From Gamarada debralockiae (lineage: Eukaryota; Ascomycota; Leotiomycetes; Helotiales; Hyphodiscaceae), in assembly GCA_002803225.1 (NCBI GenBank), contig NXFV01001536.1, positions 1 through 64,000 on the forward strand: DNA of 64,000 bases, in the 5' to 3' direction. A model generated the notes under the pieces. It did no database searches and was not told the origin of the DNA. It was given only the letters and a program-made list of their open reading frames with translations. Every line of letters begins with the position of its first letter. The stretch's first letter is position 1. Shown piece after piece: positions 10,088-20,352 of the stretch. Both the position numbers and the translations under genes were made by a program.

Positions 10088-10495
10088 TCATGAAAAGATC
10101 CAGCTCTCAGGCTTTAAGTGACTGTCGAAGATGACCCGGATCTGACGGCCAATAGCACGAAACTCTTCAATGATTACACCCGCTTCTTCTACGGCTGGTG
10201 CGGCTGTTGTCACTAAGAATGGTGAATTAAGATTGAAAGCAAACCAGACGCCGTCTGTTCTCTTGATGAAGAAGTCGAGGGTGCCGGACTCGAGGTTATG
10301 GGTACGAAGCACGAGTTGTTCGGCGAAGCTTCCTTTGGGGGATGACAAATCCAAACGCAGTTCATCAACCCTCTGAGCAGTCATAGTCAATTGTATGTAG
10401 AAGAGATCGAATGTTGGATGTGTGGAAGGCATCGTGTGGCCGTTTGGGAGAGATAGCGTTTCATAGTGTAGGGCAGCTATAGGAGATACTGCCAT
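10088..10495 (-). CDS. hypothetical protein or gene fragment
   Basis: A 135-codon frame with balanced, protein-like composition (for example AEQLVLRTHNLESGTLDFF, WFAFNLNSPF, EEFRAIGRQIRVIFDSH) but no family I recognise. A CTGAC branch and GGCAG acceptor precede its apparent start, so the ATG may be internal and the true start upstream. The minus-strand frame upstream (about 10600-10830) also looks coding (EFRDQFPSQSKIAIIRHVEQ, LVQLEQLQQQTRMSQE) but contains a TAG. Just after the TGA at 10088-10090 there is a plausible intron (10014-10080). Together this suggests a decaying multi-exon gene, not a sound one. Confidence 0.35.
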   Translation of the reverse strand: MAVSPIAALHYETLSLPNGHTMPSTHPTFDLFYIQLTMTAQRVDELRLDLSSPKGSFAEQLVLRTHNLESGTLDFFIKRTDGVWFAFNLNSPFLVTTAAPAVEEAGVIIEEFRAIGRQIRVIFDSHLKPESWIFS

Positions 10496-10837
10496 TAGAG
10501 TAGAAAGTCAGTGAATCTGTATTATAGAAGACAAGTAAGGGATGTACTACTTGTGCTGTCCTTCAATTCTCTTTAGCACAGTGTCTACCCACAAGGGACA
10601 TCTGCGGTTCTTGGGACATGCGCGTCTGCTGTTGGAGTTGTTCGAGCTGGACGAGATAGGCCTAGCTCTTCTGAAAGTTGACAGGAAGACGATGATTCTC
10701 TTGAGAGAGAATAGAACGGAGCTCATCGTTTGCTTCGTTAACAGCATCCTGCTTGATGATCATCTGCTCAACATGTCGAATAATAGCGATCTTCGATTGG
10801 GAGGGAAACTGATCTCGGAACTCCAAGACTGATGCAT

Positions 10838-11876
10838 TTATGCCCTCATTCGTGACGAGTCCCTGGATCCTCGAGGGCCTCTATATCGGCCCTGAGAGCC
10901 ACCATCTCTTCTCCTTCCTGAATGAGTCTCCCGCCCGAAATGCTCCTTCTCGGCTTCACTGTATTGAACATGGCGGTCCCAATCCTCAAGAGATATATAA
11001 GGACTCCTGAGCCAAGCTCTTAGTTCATGCAAAAACAGCCTGTTGAGGATCGGAAAGTCAGTAATCGCTCACCCGGTTGAAGGATCTGAAAGTTTCTACT
11101 CCCCACATTATAATAACTCACCTGGTATTATCCCTCCCAAGGAATTCCTGGATCAGGTCTTCAGCCTGTCCTCCACTGTCTTGTATATCCACTGTTTTCA
11201 GAATTGCCACAATATATTCGAGTAAGAATTCGGCATTGCTGGCTCTTCGATCATTCATCCCATTTGAGTGATCGGGATTCAGGAATCCAAAGACTTGAAG
11301 CTCCCTCCGCATCCACTTCCTAGCTCGAGAAACCAATTCCTCATCTCTGTTGAACAATTCAGGCGTCAGATCCCGGAATCGCGACACTCGATTCGACCCA
11401 ACATGCAGAGAATATAGTTGTTGACTGTATACATTTCTGCGACGTTGAATTGCTTCGTCGGGAGTAGGTAGAGGCCGTGGCGTATATGGCCTTCTTGGAC
11501 GAGGAGGTCTGCTTGTACGGTACGCGAAATTGTTCGGTCTCGAGGGACTTGCATTCGCATTCGAAAGCTGCGGTGCATTTGGAACCTCATAGGTCTTGTA
11601 TGCCCCGTTGTCTGCGAACTGATAGTGGACCGTCTTGACGTCAGCCTTACATAGTGGGCAAGTAGATCTTTCTTGAAGCCAGCTGAGAAGGCATACGAAA
11701 TCGAAGTTGTCGTGCTTGCATGGTTGCGCAATTGCTTTGTCGGAGACAGCTTCTATGCATACCACACAGCAGTCTTCACCTTCCACGTCATCCAAATTAT
11801 GTTTCCGGGAGGACGAGATCTCTGCCAGTGTGGTTTGGAGGATTTTGGACCTTGAGTCCAAATCGTCCTCCTCCAT
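10838..11876 (-). CDS. RING-finger protein, TOPORS/ICP0-like E3 ligase
   Basis: Two exons, 11876-11122 and 11039-10838, join in phase across an 82-nt intron (GTGAGT donor, TTACTGAC branch, CAACAG acceptor) to 318 residues. A C3HC4 RING lies at about residues 36-80: CCVVCIEA, then [15 protein letters not shown], then CPLCK. The middle, with the segment [18 protein letters not shown] and a helical block around [20 protein letters not shown], matches the fungal TOPORS-like family. The splice junction restores [13 protein letters not shown] and [10 protein letters not shown]. The tail is rich in Arg, Ser and Gly. Such ligases act in the nucleus on chromatin or replication-linked substrates (known for TOPORS; here inferred). 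The gene is divergent from SLD2 with about 500 bp between starts. Confidence 0.8.
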
Positions 11877-12379
11877 TGGACTACGGAGCCTTCACTCGAC
11901 CCCTCCGCTCGACTCGCAATGCCCTCACCCAACACTAGTCGTCCCCTCAGCTGAGCAATCGCACCCTCTCTGTTTGAGTGAGCGAAAGATTTTCTTTTGG
12001 CCAAAATGCCCTCAGAAGCGCTCCATGACAGCCATGAAGAGGAGTGCGGGCGGATGATGTTGTTTTGTGGGAGGCGGAACAGAGCGGGCTCGATAAGCGG
12101 ATAAGCAGGGGTCGGAATTTGATGACCTATCACCGCGTCGAGACATTGTACCTGCAAGCAAGCCAGCCAGCCAGGACTCCATTTCTCGAGAGAAATTCCA
12201 GAAAATACGACATCAGATCTATCACTGGAAGGCCATTTTCAATTTTGAATCCGACTTTCACTCCCCACCTCAGAAAAGACACACCTCACCTGCCCAACAC
12301 GCGTCAGTCGCGTGCCAAAAGAACAAATTCCGAACCGCGTTTCCTTCTCCATGCGGGCACCCACTCGAATTGATCAAAG
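11877..12379. promoter_or_regulatory. shared upstream region of the RING gene and SLD2
   Basis: About 500 bp separate two divergent starts and contain no coding pattern. The sequence includes ACGCGTCAG-like words at 12300-12311 (core ACGCGT, the MluI cell-cycle box recognised by MBF in yeasts) some 75 bp before the SLD2 start. An S-phase role would suit SLD2, but the box is inferred from one occurrence. Confidence 0.4.
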
Positions 12380-13922
12380 ATGACAGACGAAGAACGAGCA
12401 GAATTGACAGAGCGGTCGAATGCCCTGCGAGTAGAATTGAAAGTTTGGGAGAAGAAATTTGCGTCTGCGAACAATGGCCAAAAAGCTTCGCGGGAAGACA
12501 TCAAGAAGAATCCTGATATCGGTACCTTTCTGTCCCTTCCCCCCTCCTCTATCTATGCTAATAGAACCTTCAGCCGCAAAATACAAAGAATACAACAAAA
12601 CCCGCGATATACTCTCTGGAAAGATAATCCAAGCGCCACCACCCCCAACATTACCCAGTCACCACCAAACACCTCGAAAACGAAAACATGATGATGAACA
12701 TATACATGCGGTTTCGAAGCGCCTACAGCTACAAGTCAATAAAACGCCCTCGAAGACGCCCTTGAAAGGATCTATGCAGCCATGGGAAGTAGATCCCTAC
12801 GAATCGCCTTCTATGATACGGAATCTATTTACGCCTTCGAAGAAGGCTATTGGGCCAACACCACAAAAGGACGGAGTAGTTCTAGGACTCTTTGATCTAC
12901 TTCAAGAAGATGGAGCTACACCCCAAAAATCTGAAGAAGTGCCAGCACATGGAACGAAAGAATCCATACAAGCTACGCCTCGCAAGACCACTATTGAACT
13001 ATCTCTAAAACATAGCAGAACCCCAGCTTCCGCCGGAAAACGATATCTGTTGGATAGTTTTGCTACACCTCTCAAGAGCAAGGATATGAATGGGAAAGGA
13101 GGAAAGACACCATCTTCAGTCTCAAAGCTCCATTTCTCCACACCCTCCTTCCTCCGCCGAGACAGTCAGCGTGTCCTTCCACCCGTCAACGAGAACGACG
13201 GAGGAGGTCCCGAACTGTCTCCCCAAATGGTACGCGTACCCCGCAAACCCCTCGTTCGCGGGCTTTCTAGCATGCTTGCGGGACTGAGAAAGTTAGAGGA
13301 GGAGGCTGCGGACGAAGATCTGGAAGCGCTGCGCGAGATGGAAGCGGAAGAGGCTGGCGATGGGAGCAAACCTGCTCCGAAGAAGGTTGTGGATGCCCCG
13401 AAGATTTTAGTTGAGGATAGTCAAAAGGGACTGTTGAAGTTGGGAGGATTTGATGATGAGTCTATGCTGGACAGCGAGCCAGAAGAGGAGAAGGGACGGG
13501 ATGGTCAGCCGTTGAAGGTGTATAAGAAGAAAGGGCAGAAACGAACTACTCGGCGCGTCAAAATGAAGCCGACTAGAACAAAACCTTCTGCACAACCAGA
13601 AGCGTCTGTACCAGAAGAGAGTGGGGATGAACTTGCTCATCCTGAAGAGACTATTCCTGAAACACAGGCGGATGATATGCCTGGCTTTGGAGACGCTCGA
13701 AATTTTGATTCGGATTCGCAATCAGAATACACCGCTTCGGAAGGCGGAACGAGGTATAGGAGACCGAATCAGGGGAAGAAAGATAAGAAGGCGAATAAGA
13801 TCAAGACGGCCGTGAGGAAAGTTACTGCGATGTCGAATCAGAATTTCAAGAGGTTGAAGTTGAGAAATTCAGGGGCAAAAGGCGGTCCGGCGCATAATAG
13901 TCGGTTTAGGAGGAAGAGGTGA
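12380..13922 (+). CDS. SLD2: DNA replication regulator Sld2
   Basis: Two exons, 12380-12521 and 12574-13922, encode 496 residues. The join gives KKNPDIAAKYKEYNKTRDIL, the N-terminal Sld2 homology motif. The gene is recognised by that motif, by the many SP/TP sites (for example KTPSKTPLK, TPSKK, SATPLK-like), and by the very basic end (KRLKLRNSGAKGG, RFRRKR). In yeast, CDK phosphorylates Sld2 so that it binds the BRCT repeats of Dpb11, which brings GINS and polymerase epsilon to the origin. The central region is largely disordered with an acidic stretch (EEEAADEDLEALREMEAEEA). Length and order fit filamentous-fungal Sld2. Confidence 0.9.
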
Positions 13923-14412
13923 TGTTTATGTTGTGTGATGATGATCAGGGATGGGGATGGCATGGATAGAATTGCATTGGAAGGGATATGACAGGGGGAT
14001 TTAGATGATTACAATTGCATAGACACGAACTAGGAAATAATGAATGATATGATTGCTCATGAGACCTTCATTTCCTTTCCTCGTGAGCTACATACAGATC
14101 GAGTCCACGAACAACTCGAACAGCCGCCAAATTGGTTATTAACATCCGTCCGGTAAACTTCTCCAAGAAATCTTCCAGAAACAAAGAATCCCAAATCCAA
14201 ACCATTCTGGTCAACTCCGTCCCAAATGCTCATCTCTTGCTTGATATACACAGATCGATCAATCGATCCTTTTTCGAAGACTTGATGACCGGGACCACCG
14301 TTTCGTGGCGTTCATCAAATCGTCATGCACGCTGAATATCAAATTGCTGTTCCTTTTCTTCGTCGATCTATCATCTCGTTCGTTCCATCACTTCAATTTT
14401 CTTCCCAAGTCC
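13923..14412. other. 3' intergenic between convergent SLD2 and FIG1-like gene
   Basis: This is the shared 3' flank of two convergent genes. It holds no gene that I can support; AATAATGAATGATATGA-like A/T-rich words near 14035-14055 may serve in 3'-end formation. Confidence 0.4.
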
Positions 14413-15368
14413 TCATCCAAATGTCTCGCTCAATACCCTGATACTCAATATCATAACTAACAGACCAATTGTAACGATGATCAGTAACGCGAAACTGAAC
14501 CATCCCAGCACCATAGCTGAGGTTCCCACTCCACTCAATACACTTCCATTGCCCAGATCCTGAGCTATTATTGAGGCTGCGACGGAAGCAGTGTGTTGCC
14601 AGAGGACGGACACGAGCACGAAGATTGAAGCGATGAAGATGATGGACAGTGCGATTTGCGAGACGGGCCGGGAGGGAAAGGGCTTGACTTCTCGTTCGGA
14701 ACCTTGGTCGTCTTCTTCTTCGTGCCAGCCGGGGAAGGTTGCTAGGAGGAGGAGACAGATGAATGCGAAGACTATTGCGACGATGCTGTTCCAAACATTA
14801 GTATATAAATCGCTTTGGGAAGGGGGAATGAAAGCTTACATTAAGTAGGGGAATACAATCATATCCTTAAACTGACTCGCAAGCCATATCAGGTTGAGAG
14901 GGTCTTGGTCAACGCTGACTTCATTTGCCAAAGCCGTGGCATTGTTACTGCAAAGCCAAGCTCCTCCGTCTGGATTGATGCAAATACCAAAGTATCCAAC
15001 GCGTGCTGATAACCTTGCGCTACCGACGATATTGGATATGGCGTTGTGGACGTTGAAATCAGTCTGTGCGGTTGAGGGGCGGGGCGTATAGGATTGGTAG
15101 TAGAGGGATATGAGGAAGATGTTGGGGATGAGTGGTGATGATGAGGAACATCCTGCTAATAACAGTGCTGCCAATATGTTAGCAAAATTCAAACTGAGGG
15201 TAGAAGAGGGCCTTACAGAGTAATACGATGGCGATTGCGATCAGTATCATAAGCACATGATGGTATCCGAGGAACGGTATCAGCCCTGATGGTATATTAG
15301 CAATTGTTCATGGACGCCGATCTGTGTCTTGACTCACTCATCCACCCTATCTGAAACCTTTGTGCCAT
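14413..15368 (-). CDS. Fig1-family membrane protein (calcium regulation / mating fusion)
   Basis: Four exons, 15368-15338, 15285-15217, 15167-14840 and 14785-14413, join in phase to 266 residues. The first exon is only 31 nt (MAQRFQIGWM). The reconstructed N-terminus gives one membrane segment (VLMILIAIAIVLLSLLLAGC) followed by SPLIPNIFLISLYYQ. The Fig1 signature GYFGICIN...W.C lies near residue 110. Three more membrane segments follow (FPYL-IVAIVFAFICLLLL, IALSIIFIASIFVLV, FSFALLIIVTIGLLVMIL), so four in total. Yeast Fig1 supports low-affinity calcium influx and membrane fusion during mating; filamentous homologues affect conidiation and hyphal fusion. The function here is by family. Confidence 0.85.
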
Positions 15369-16282
15369 TGTGTCTTCCTTCTATGAAACTCCTTCGACTT
15401 GCTCGAGTCTGCTAACTCCCGTCCTCCGTTCTTCGGAGCGACGTTGGAGTCGCAGCCGTGGAATGCTGCAAGGCTTGAATATCTTCAAAGGCGTTTGAGG
15501 TTCGGTCGAGGAATGTGGGTGGCGTAGAGTCGAAGAATATACGATCGAGACTCGACGGTTTAGGAGAAAGAAGTTGTGAGTGTATTGACGATGTACGACA
15601 CTGCTTGTTGAAGATTCAAAAATTGTTAGAGTCTGCACACACAAGAGAATGGGGATGATTAAAGGATTTCGTAGCAGATTGTAGTTCAGAAGATTTCCAG
15701 TCCGAGAGATGTCTCCTTCAGGTAATATGAGTAGTCGGGCAAAATTTTGAGGGGGTTGGTAAATGTTCCGCTGTTCACCAGCCTTCGGGTTTTCCAGGTT
15801 CGCTTCCAGCCATTTTTCTTGAAGTCGATTGTTTACACCGTCGCTACTAGCAACGCGCCTTCCCGAGCCTAAAAACGCCATAACCTGCACGTTCCCGCTT
15901 GGTTCCTTGTTCAATTTTGGGTGAGGAAAGCTTATTTTCTGACAGCCAGAAGTCGGGATAATTTCGTCATCAGATCTCGGTGATGAAACGAATTCATTTC
16001 CTCGAGGCTCATGACATCAAGCAGTGAACTCACCGAAACTTCGAGTTAAAGAATAACGTGCAGGCGTACAATTGTTCACCACAGACGAACAATTCAAACC
16101 TCTTTCTCAACTTCTATCAGGCCAGCAACAGCACAACGCACGCAGCAGGAAGCAGTGAACAAGTAACTTTTGCGTTGTCGAGATTGGACTCCGCCAACCC
16201 TGCCGATATCTCCTCTGATCCAACGATACCACGACAAGTTTCTCGACTCTACCTCCGAGTACTTTCAACAATTCGCGACAAC
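15369..16282. other. intergenic, divergent upstream of the FIG1-like gene
   Basis: A 177-codon minus-strand frame (15914-15381) lies immediately upstream of the FIG1-like start. It has no domain, ends just before the start codon and most likely reflects the 5' leader or promoter. Its composition is not protein-like toward the end (Arg/Ser-rich). I see no other gene. Confidence 0.4.
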
Positions 16283-17209
16283 ATGGCACAATTCTCCGAC
16301 CTCCCAATTGAACTCCGCCTCAAGGTTTGGGCTCTCTCTTGCCTGACCCCCGAGTCGTCCCAAGAAGTATCATCAAGCTACCTTCACATACATCGCTCGT
16401 ATAACCCCTCCGCTTCTCCTCCATATCAACCAAGAAAGCCGTTGCGAGGCCCTCTAATTCTACCATGAGCTTGGAATTATGGCTGTTTGTTGACCGGACT
16501 CGAGATACTATCAACATCTCGAGCGATCTTCCGGGATTGCGATTTAATTCGGCTGGAGTTAAAAGATCAGAAATCATTCGAGCTGCGCTTCCGGAAATAC
16601 AAATGGAAACTCGGGGGGAATTACTAGCAAGGCTGACTTTCGAACACCATCGGCCACCTCCCTGCGGACCCTCTCGACATAACCATGTCATCGCTGAGGA
16701 TCTTGCTCACATGGAAGATGGAGACCAGATTGTGCGGCCTACAGTAATAGACTTCAAGTCTGGGAAAATCTCTTTTATTTTCTTCGCAGGCCCAAATACC
16801 GATAGTTACGTTCAGAGATGAGGTTCGTCATAGCGCGTGAAGCATCTGGTAATCAATAGAGATGCGGTAATTCACAACAAAACTGGATAGATCGTCCCTG
16901 ATGGGACCGAACCTGACCTCGCGACATCAAGGATACTAATTGTAGGTGAATTGTCTGATGTTCAACTTGCGTCAGGCATCTAAACCAGCAAAGCCTGTTC
17001 TCGAAATATCACAAGCACAATTCGAGTTTGATATCCAGAGGGTCCAAAGCCACTTTCTAGGTAATATCCCCAGCTTTGGTATCTGGGTCATGGCTATTGG
17101 TATCTCACATGACTACCGAAAAGCTTTACATGTTATCCACTTGAGATATTGCATCTTTGGAAGTACTAGCAATAATAGATCCGTTATCAACAGAGACCAC
17201 TTTCAATAG
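16283..17209 (+). pseudogene. second 2EXR-domain gene, frameshifted
   Basis: The start is good: MAQFSDLPIELRLKVWALSC is a textbook 2EXR N-terminus. The expected continuation PRVVP appears in the next frame at about 16350, and LLLHINQESRCEAL (the IN-x-ESR motif) in the third frame near 16415-16455, followed by TAA before FYHELGI. No GT...AG pair of reasonable size repairs these shifts. Further downstream a plausible 3' part (FLGNIPSFGIWVMAIGIS) lies at about 17050-17110. The gene is therefore dead or badly decayed. It contrasts with the intact 2EXR gene at 37151-38108. Confidence 0.7.
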
Positions 17210-17640
17210 ACTTTTCAAATAGACCACCGCCACCAAGAGCCTTGATCTTCGCAACCGCCGCCAAACAGAGATCTAAAAGCGACTGCCTCTCATCCTACCT
17301 TCAATCACCGAAAGTGCAACGCCAGTGAAATCGTTCTTTCTATGGGTACACGATCATTGGCATGGTTGGGAAATGCAGTCAGTGTGTTCGGGATTCATGA
17401 GAATCCTCAGAATATTCAATCACTGGCATGGAATTGACGACGAGGACGCATGATGATTGGATCGAGATTTGTTGGCTCATCTTTGAAGAAACAAGAACTT
17501 TAAATCCTTCAATTGCATCACCGTCACGGAATAGAACCAGTCATTTGAACTTTCATTTCCATTTTTTCATAATCCAATCTTCGTGGGACTTTGAAACCAC
17601 ACACTGAACGCCCTCCTCGTGACCCCTCTCCCAAGTCCAA
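17210..17640. other. intergenic, no supported gene
   Basis: This is the tail of the 2EXR remnant followed by the 3' flank of the GH93-like gene. I see no open frame with protein-like composition. Confidence 0.4.
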
Positions 17641-18792
17641 CTATGTAGCAGTCCCCAAGCTCTTCAACAAATCAATAACACTAACCGTAACCCTATTCGT
17701 CGTAGCAGGCGGCAGATGTCCCGCCCCTATAATCAACAAATGATCCGGAATCTCTTTAAAAACCCTCAAATGCCGCGTATAACTTACTCCCTCGGGCGTA
17801 TCAAAGCTCTTCCACGCATCCACCGCCCCTAGCTCCTGATTCGTAAACACCTGCGTCAAAGTCCCGCAGCTCACTACAATCGTGCCGTTCGGCCCACCGA
17901 CTGGCGACCATGTGATGTAGGGGGAGGAAGTTGGCTGGATTCCGGTGTCGGTCACAAGTGGGTACCCGATAGAGGAGTCGAAGGCTAGGGGGTTGGAGTT
18001 GATGCGGTAGTAGACAGGGAATTCGTAGGCGGTGCCGGTGACGGTGGGACAGCCGCCGCATTCGTATGTCATCATGTATTTCCTGTTTGGGAGTTGCGTG
18101 ACGGTCGTCATACCGGGGCGATCTGTGTACGTGGAATACGTAACATCATTGACGGGAGGTTCCCAAGACAGCAGATCAGACGACACTTGATGGACGAGCT
18201 TCTGCCCGTACAGAGGATCCCGCTGGTCGGAATAGTAGCAAATGATCTTGCCCTCGTAATACATCAGGAATGGTTCCCAGATCGCTGGGATACCATTGTC
18301 TGGAATAGCGGCTCCGCCAGATGCAACGCGGCTTACGAAGTGCCAGGTGTAGCCTTTGTCTTCGCTGGCGTAGACATCGATTTGTGTGTAGTTGAGATCA
18401 GTTGGGATTGAGTTTCCTGCGAGTAGAACAGTGCCGGCGGCATAGCGACCAACTGGTGCTGGCAGCTCGTAGAGGAAGGGTTGGTAGCGTAGACCCCAGT
18501 TGTTGACCTGGTCGGTGACTTTGGAGATCTCTTTCCAGGTTTCACCTCCGTCGGTTGACTTGAAGATGGGGAAGTAGACGAGGGGCGGTTCTGGGCTGTA
18601 GTTCTCCCATGTTGCGAGTAAGACGCCGCCCTCAAGCTCAACTGTGCGGGCGTAGAGGACTTGTGGGTCGGTGTAGTTGGTAGGAGGAACGAAGACGGTA
18701 ACATTAGAGAATGTGGAGAAGGGAAGCAGTCCTGGGGCAGCAGTAACTGCCCCAACGAAGCACGAAGCTATAGTGAGGAAGTTGAGACGCAT
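17641..18792 (-). CDS. secreted sialidase-fold (BNR/Asp-box) protein, GH93-like exo-arabinanase
   Basis: A single exon of 383 residues. I start at the ATG at 18792, not the frame's first ATG at 18837, because MRLNFLTIASCFVGAVTAAPG is a typical signal peptide with an A-x-A cleavage site; the upstream 15 codons would hide it. Asp-box repeats are seen: STDGGETW (about residue 75) and SEDKGYTW (about 145), each a turn of a six-bladed propeller. YYEGKIICYYSDQRD and MMTYECGGCP match the GH93 style. Length is near the usual ~380 residues. GH93 enzymes release arabinobiose from plant arabinan, consistent with a saprotroph or plant-associated fungus. A related non-enzymatic BNR protein cannot be excluded. 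Confidence 0.8.
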   Translation of the reverse strand: MRLNFLTIASCFVGAVTAAPGLLPFSTFSNVTVFVPPTNYTDPQVLYARTVELEGGVLLATWENYSPEPPLVYFPIFKSTDGGETWKEISKVTDQVNNWGLRYQPFLYELPAPVGRYAAGTVLLAGNSIPTDLNYTQIDVYASEDKGYTWHFVSRVASGGAAIPDNGIPAIWEPFLMYYEGKIICYYSDQRDPLYGQKLVHQVSSDLLSWEPPVNDVTYSTYTDRPGMTTVTQLPNRKYMMTYECGGCPTVTGTAYEFPVYYRINSNPLAFDSSIGYPLVTDTGIQPTSSPYITWSPVGGPNGTIVVSCGTLTQVFTNQELGAVDAWKSFDTPEGVSYTRHLRVFKEIPDHLLIIGAGHLPPATTNRVTVSVIDLLKSLGTAT

Positions 18793-19397
18793 GATTGCTG
18801 CACTTACGTTCTCGGAACAAACTTCAGACGAAAGCACGAGGAAACCAATAACTTTATAGCTCCATCAACGCCTGCCGTGAAGTTGTTCCGAGGCATTCAT
18901 CCTTCCTATCATGGTCTTCGAAAAACAGCTCAGACGGAAAAACTTCCAGGTACCCCGCAGAAATGGACTTGCAATCCATATAATTCTGGATATGCCCCGC
19001 AGACATGGCGCTGGAAAATAATGATGATCTCCGCACAAACCCTGGCCCCGGCAAGGCAATGGTACAAGATGCGCTCCAATGGGAATAAAGATCGCGAAGC
19101 GCACCATTCACCCCACCGGCAGCCAAGCAGCCTCAAAAACACGTGAGAATGGATGCGGAGAACACCATCTGTACTTTCGATTCGGAATCGCGATGAATGG
19201 AAGGATGAAAGGATGCGCCGAAAACCTTCGTTTTCGTCGACCCTCGTGTACCCGAAGTACATGTACCTCGCTTCTGAACTGTTAAATAATAAGTGAACGT
19301 GAAGGTTGAAATATACTTCAGTATTTTGCGTTGGTGTATTACACGCTTTGCTACTAAGCAAAATCCAGTAAGAATTTGAGCGTTACACAAGGCGGAG
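18793..19397. other. intergenic upstream of the GH93-like gene
   Basis: Overlapping short frames on both strands show no domain. This is the promoter side of the secreted enzyme gene and also the 5' flank of the cyclotransferase remnant. Confidence 0.4.
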
Positions 19398-19956
19398 GCT
19401 CCCCACCACGGCTGAGTTTGAGAAGCGGTTCACGACTCTCTACTTGGGTATTCGTCCAACCTGTCACCCCTGACAATGAAGCAACGCTATCCTGACAGCG
19501 TATACGTCGGAATAGCGCTTCTGAAAGACTACAAGTGGATTATCAACAGTACCTCATACGCTTCAATCATCCCCTTGGTCGATGATGTCGTATACGGCTT
19601 GATCTATTTCCTGTCGGGCCGTGACGAGGAGGCATTGGATACTTCCAAGGCGTGCCATGACTATTTGACGTTCACCACATCGTTGATGGGTAGGTAGAAG
19701 GAAAGGCCACCGAAGTGCTGGCGTATGTGGAAGTGCAACGTTCGAGGAGGGCGTGATTGAGCCGGATTATATCGCTTGGGTGAACAAAGTTATCCGAGAT
19801 GGATTGAAGAATGGCGTTCCTAATGAGTATGTTGGGAAGTACCTAAGGAGGTGGGTGGGGAACCCAGAGAAGGAGCAGGAAATAATGATGGTGAGAACGA
19901 CTGACATGGGAGAAGGCGTTCAGGGCCGGGTTATGGAAGGCTTGGATCGAGGATAG
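19398..19956 (+). pseudogene. gamma-glutamylcyclotransferase-like (AIG2/GGCT) gene, decayed
   Basis: The segment near 19445-19690 reads GYSSNLSPLTMKQRYPDS then YVGIALLKDYKWIIN and DDVVYGLIYFLS, an almost complete GGCT N-terminal half in which the canonical YGSN is changed to YSSN. The next expected block (EVLAYVEVQ) lies in another frame near 19712-19740, and EPDYIAWVNKVIRDGLKNGV with NEYVGKYLRRWV in a third frame at 19758-19850. An upstream piece (TAEFEKRFTTLY) is also out of frame. At least three shifts separate parts that belong together, and no intron pair explains them. Functional GGCT-like enzymes cleave gamma-glutamyl peptides in glutathione turnover. Confidence 0.7.
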
Positions 19957-20352
19957 CTTGGGATGTCCTTTTAGCTAAATTGCGAGCCTTGATCTGATTT
20001 ATGATTGCTGGAAATCCATGTTTGAAGATGAAAAAGAGACCGTCGAATCTGCGGGAACCCGTCATGGAAGGAAGACCAGGTCTCCGTGAATCGTGAGCGT
20101 CTATTGTGCTAGATTTTGAGAGATTTGAACATATGGAAAAGAGCAAATGATCATCTTGGAAACGAGAAGGGCAAATAGTTGAGTCAAATTCGACGATTGC
20201 GGATTGTTGTGATGAAAAGTAGATCGGGAAGAAGCTCGTCTTGTGAAATCGGGTTTTACTTTGACCCTGGTGTCGATCTCTACGGAAGCGAGCTCCACCT
20301 CCAACACCTTCCATCAACAACTTTCTCGATCACTCAATTGAAATCGACAATT
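19957..20352. other. 5' region of the peroxiredoxin gene
   Basis: No gene is seen. The last 150 bases before the ATG at 20353 are C/T-rich with CAACACCTTCCATCAACAAC-like leader sequence typical of fungal 5' UTRs. Confidence 0.4.

Noticed and set aside
15381..15914. 177-codon minus-strand frame before the FIG1-like gene
   Set aside because: No domain and positioned as leader/promoter; coding not supported.
18778..18837. Longer start of the GH93-like protein at 18837
   Set aside because: It would bury the signal peptide that starts at the next ATG (18792).
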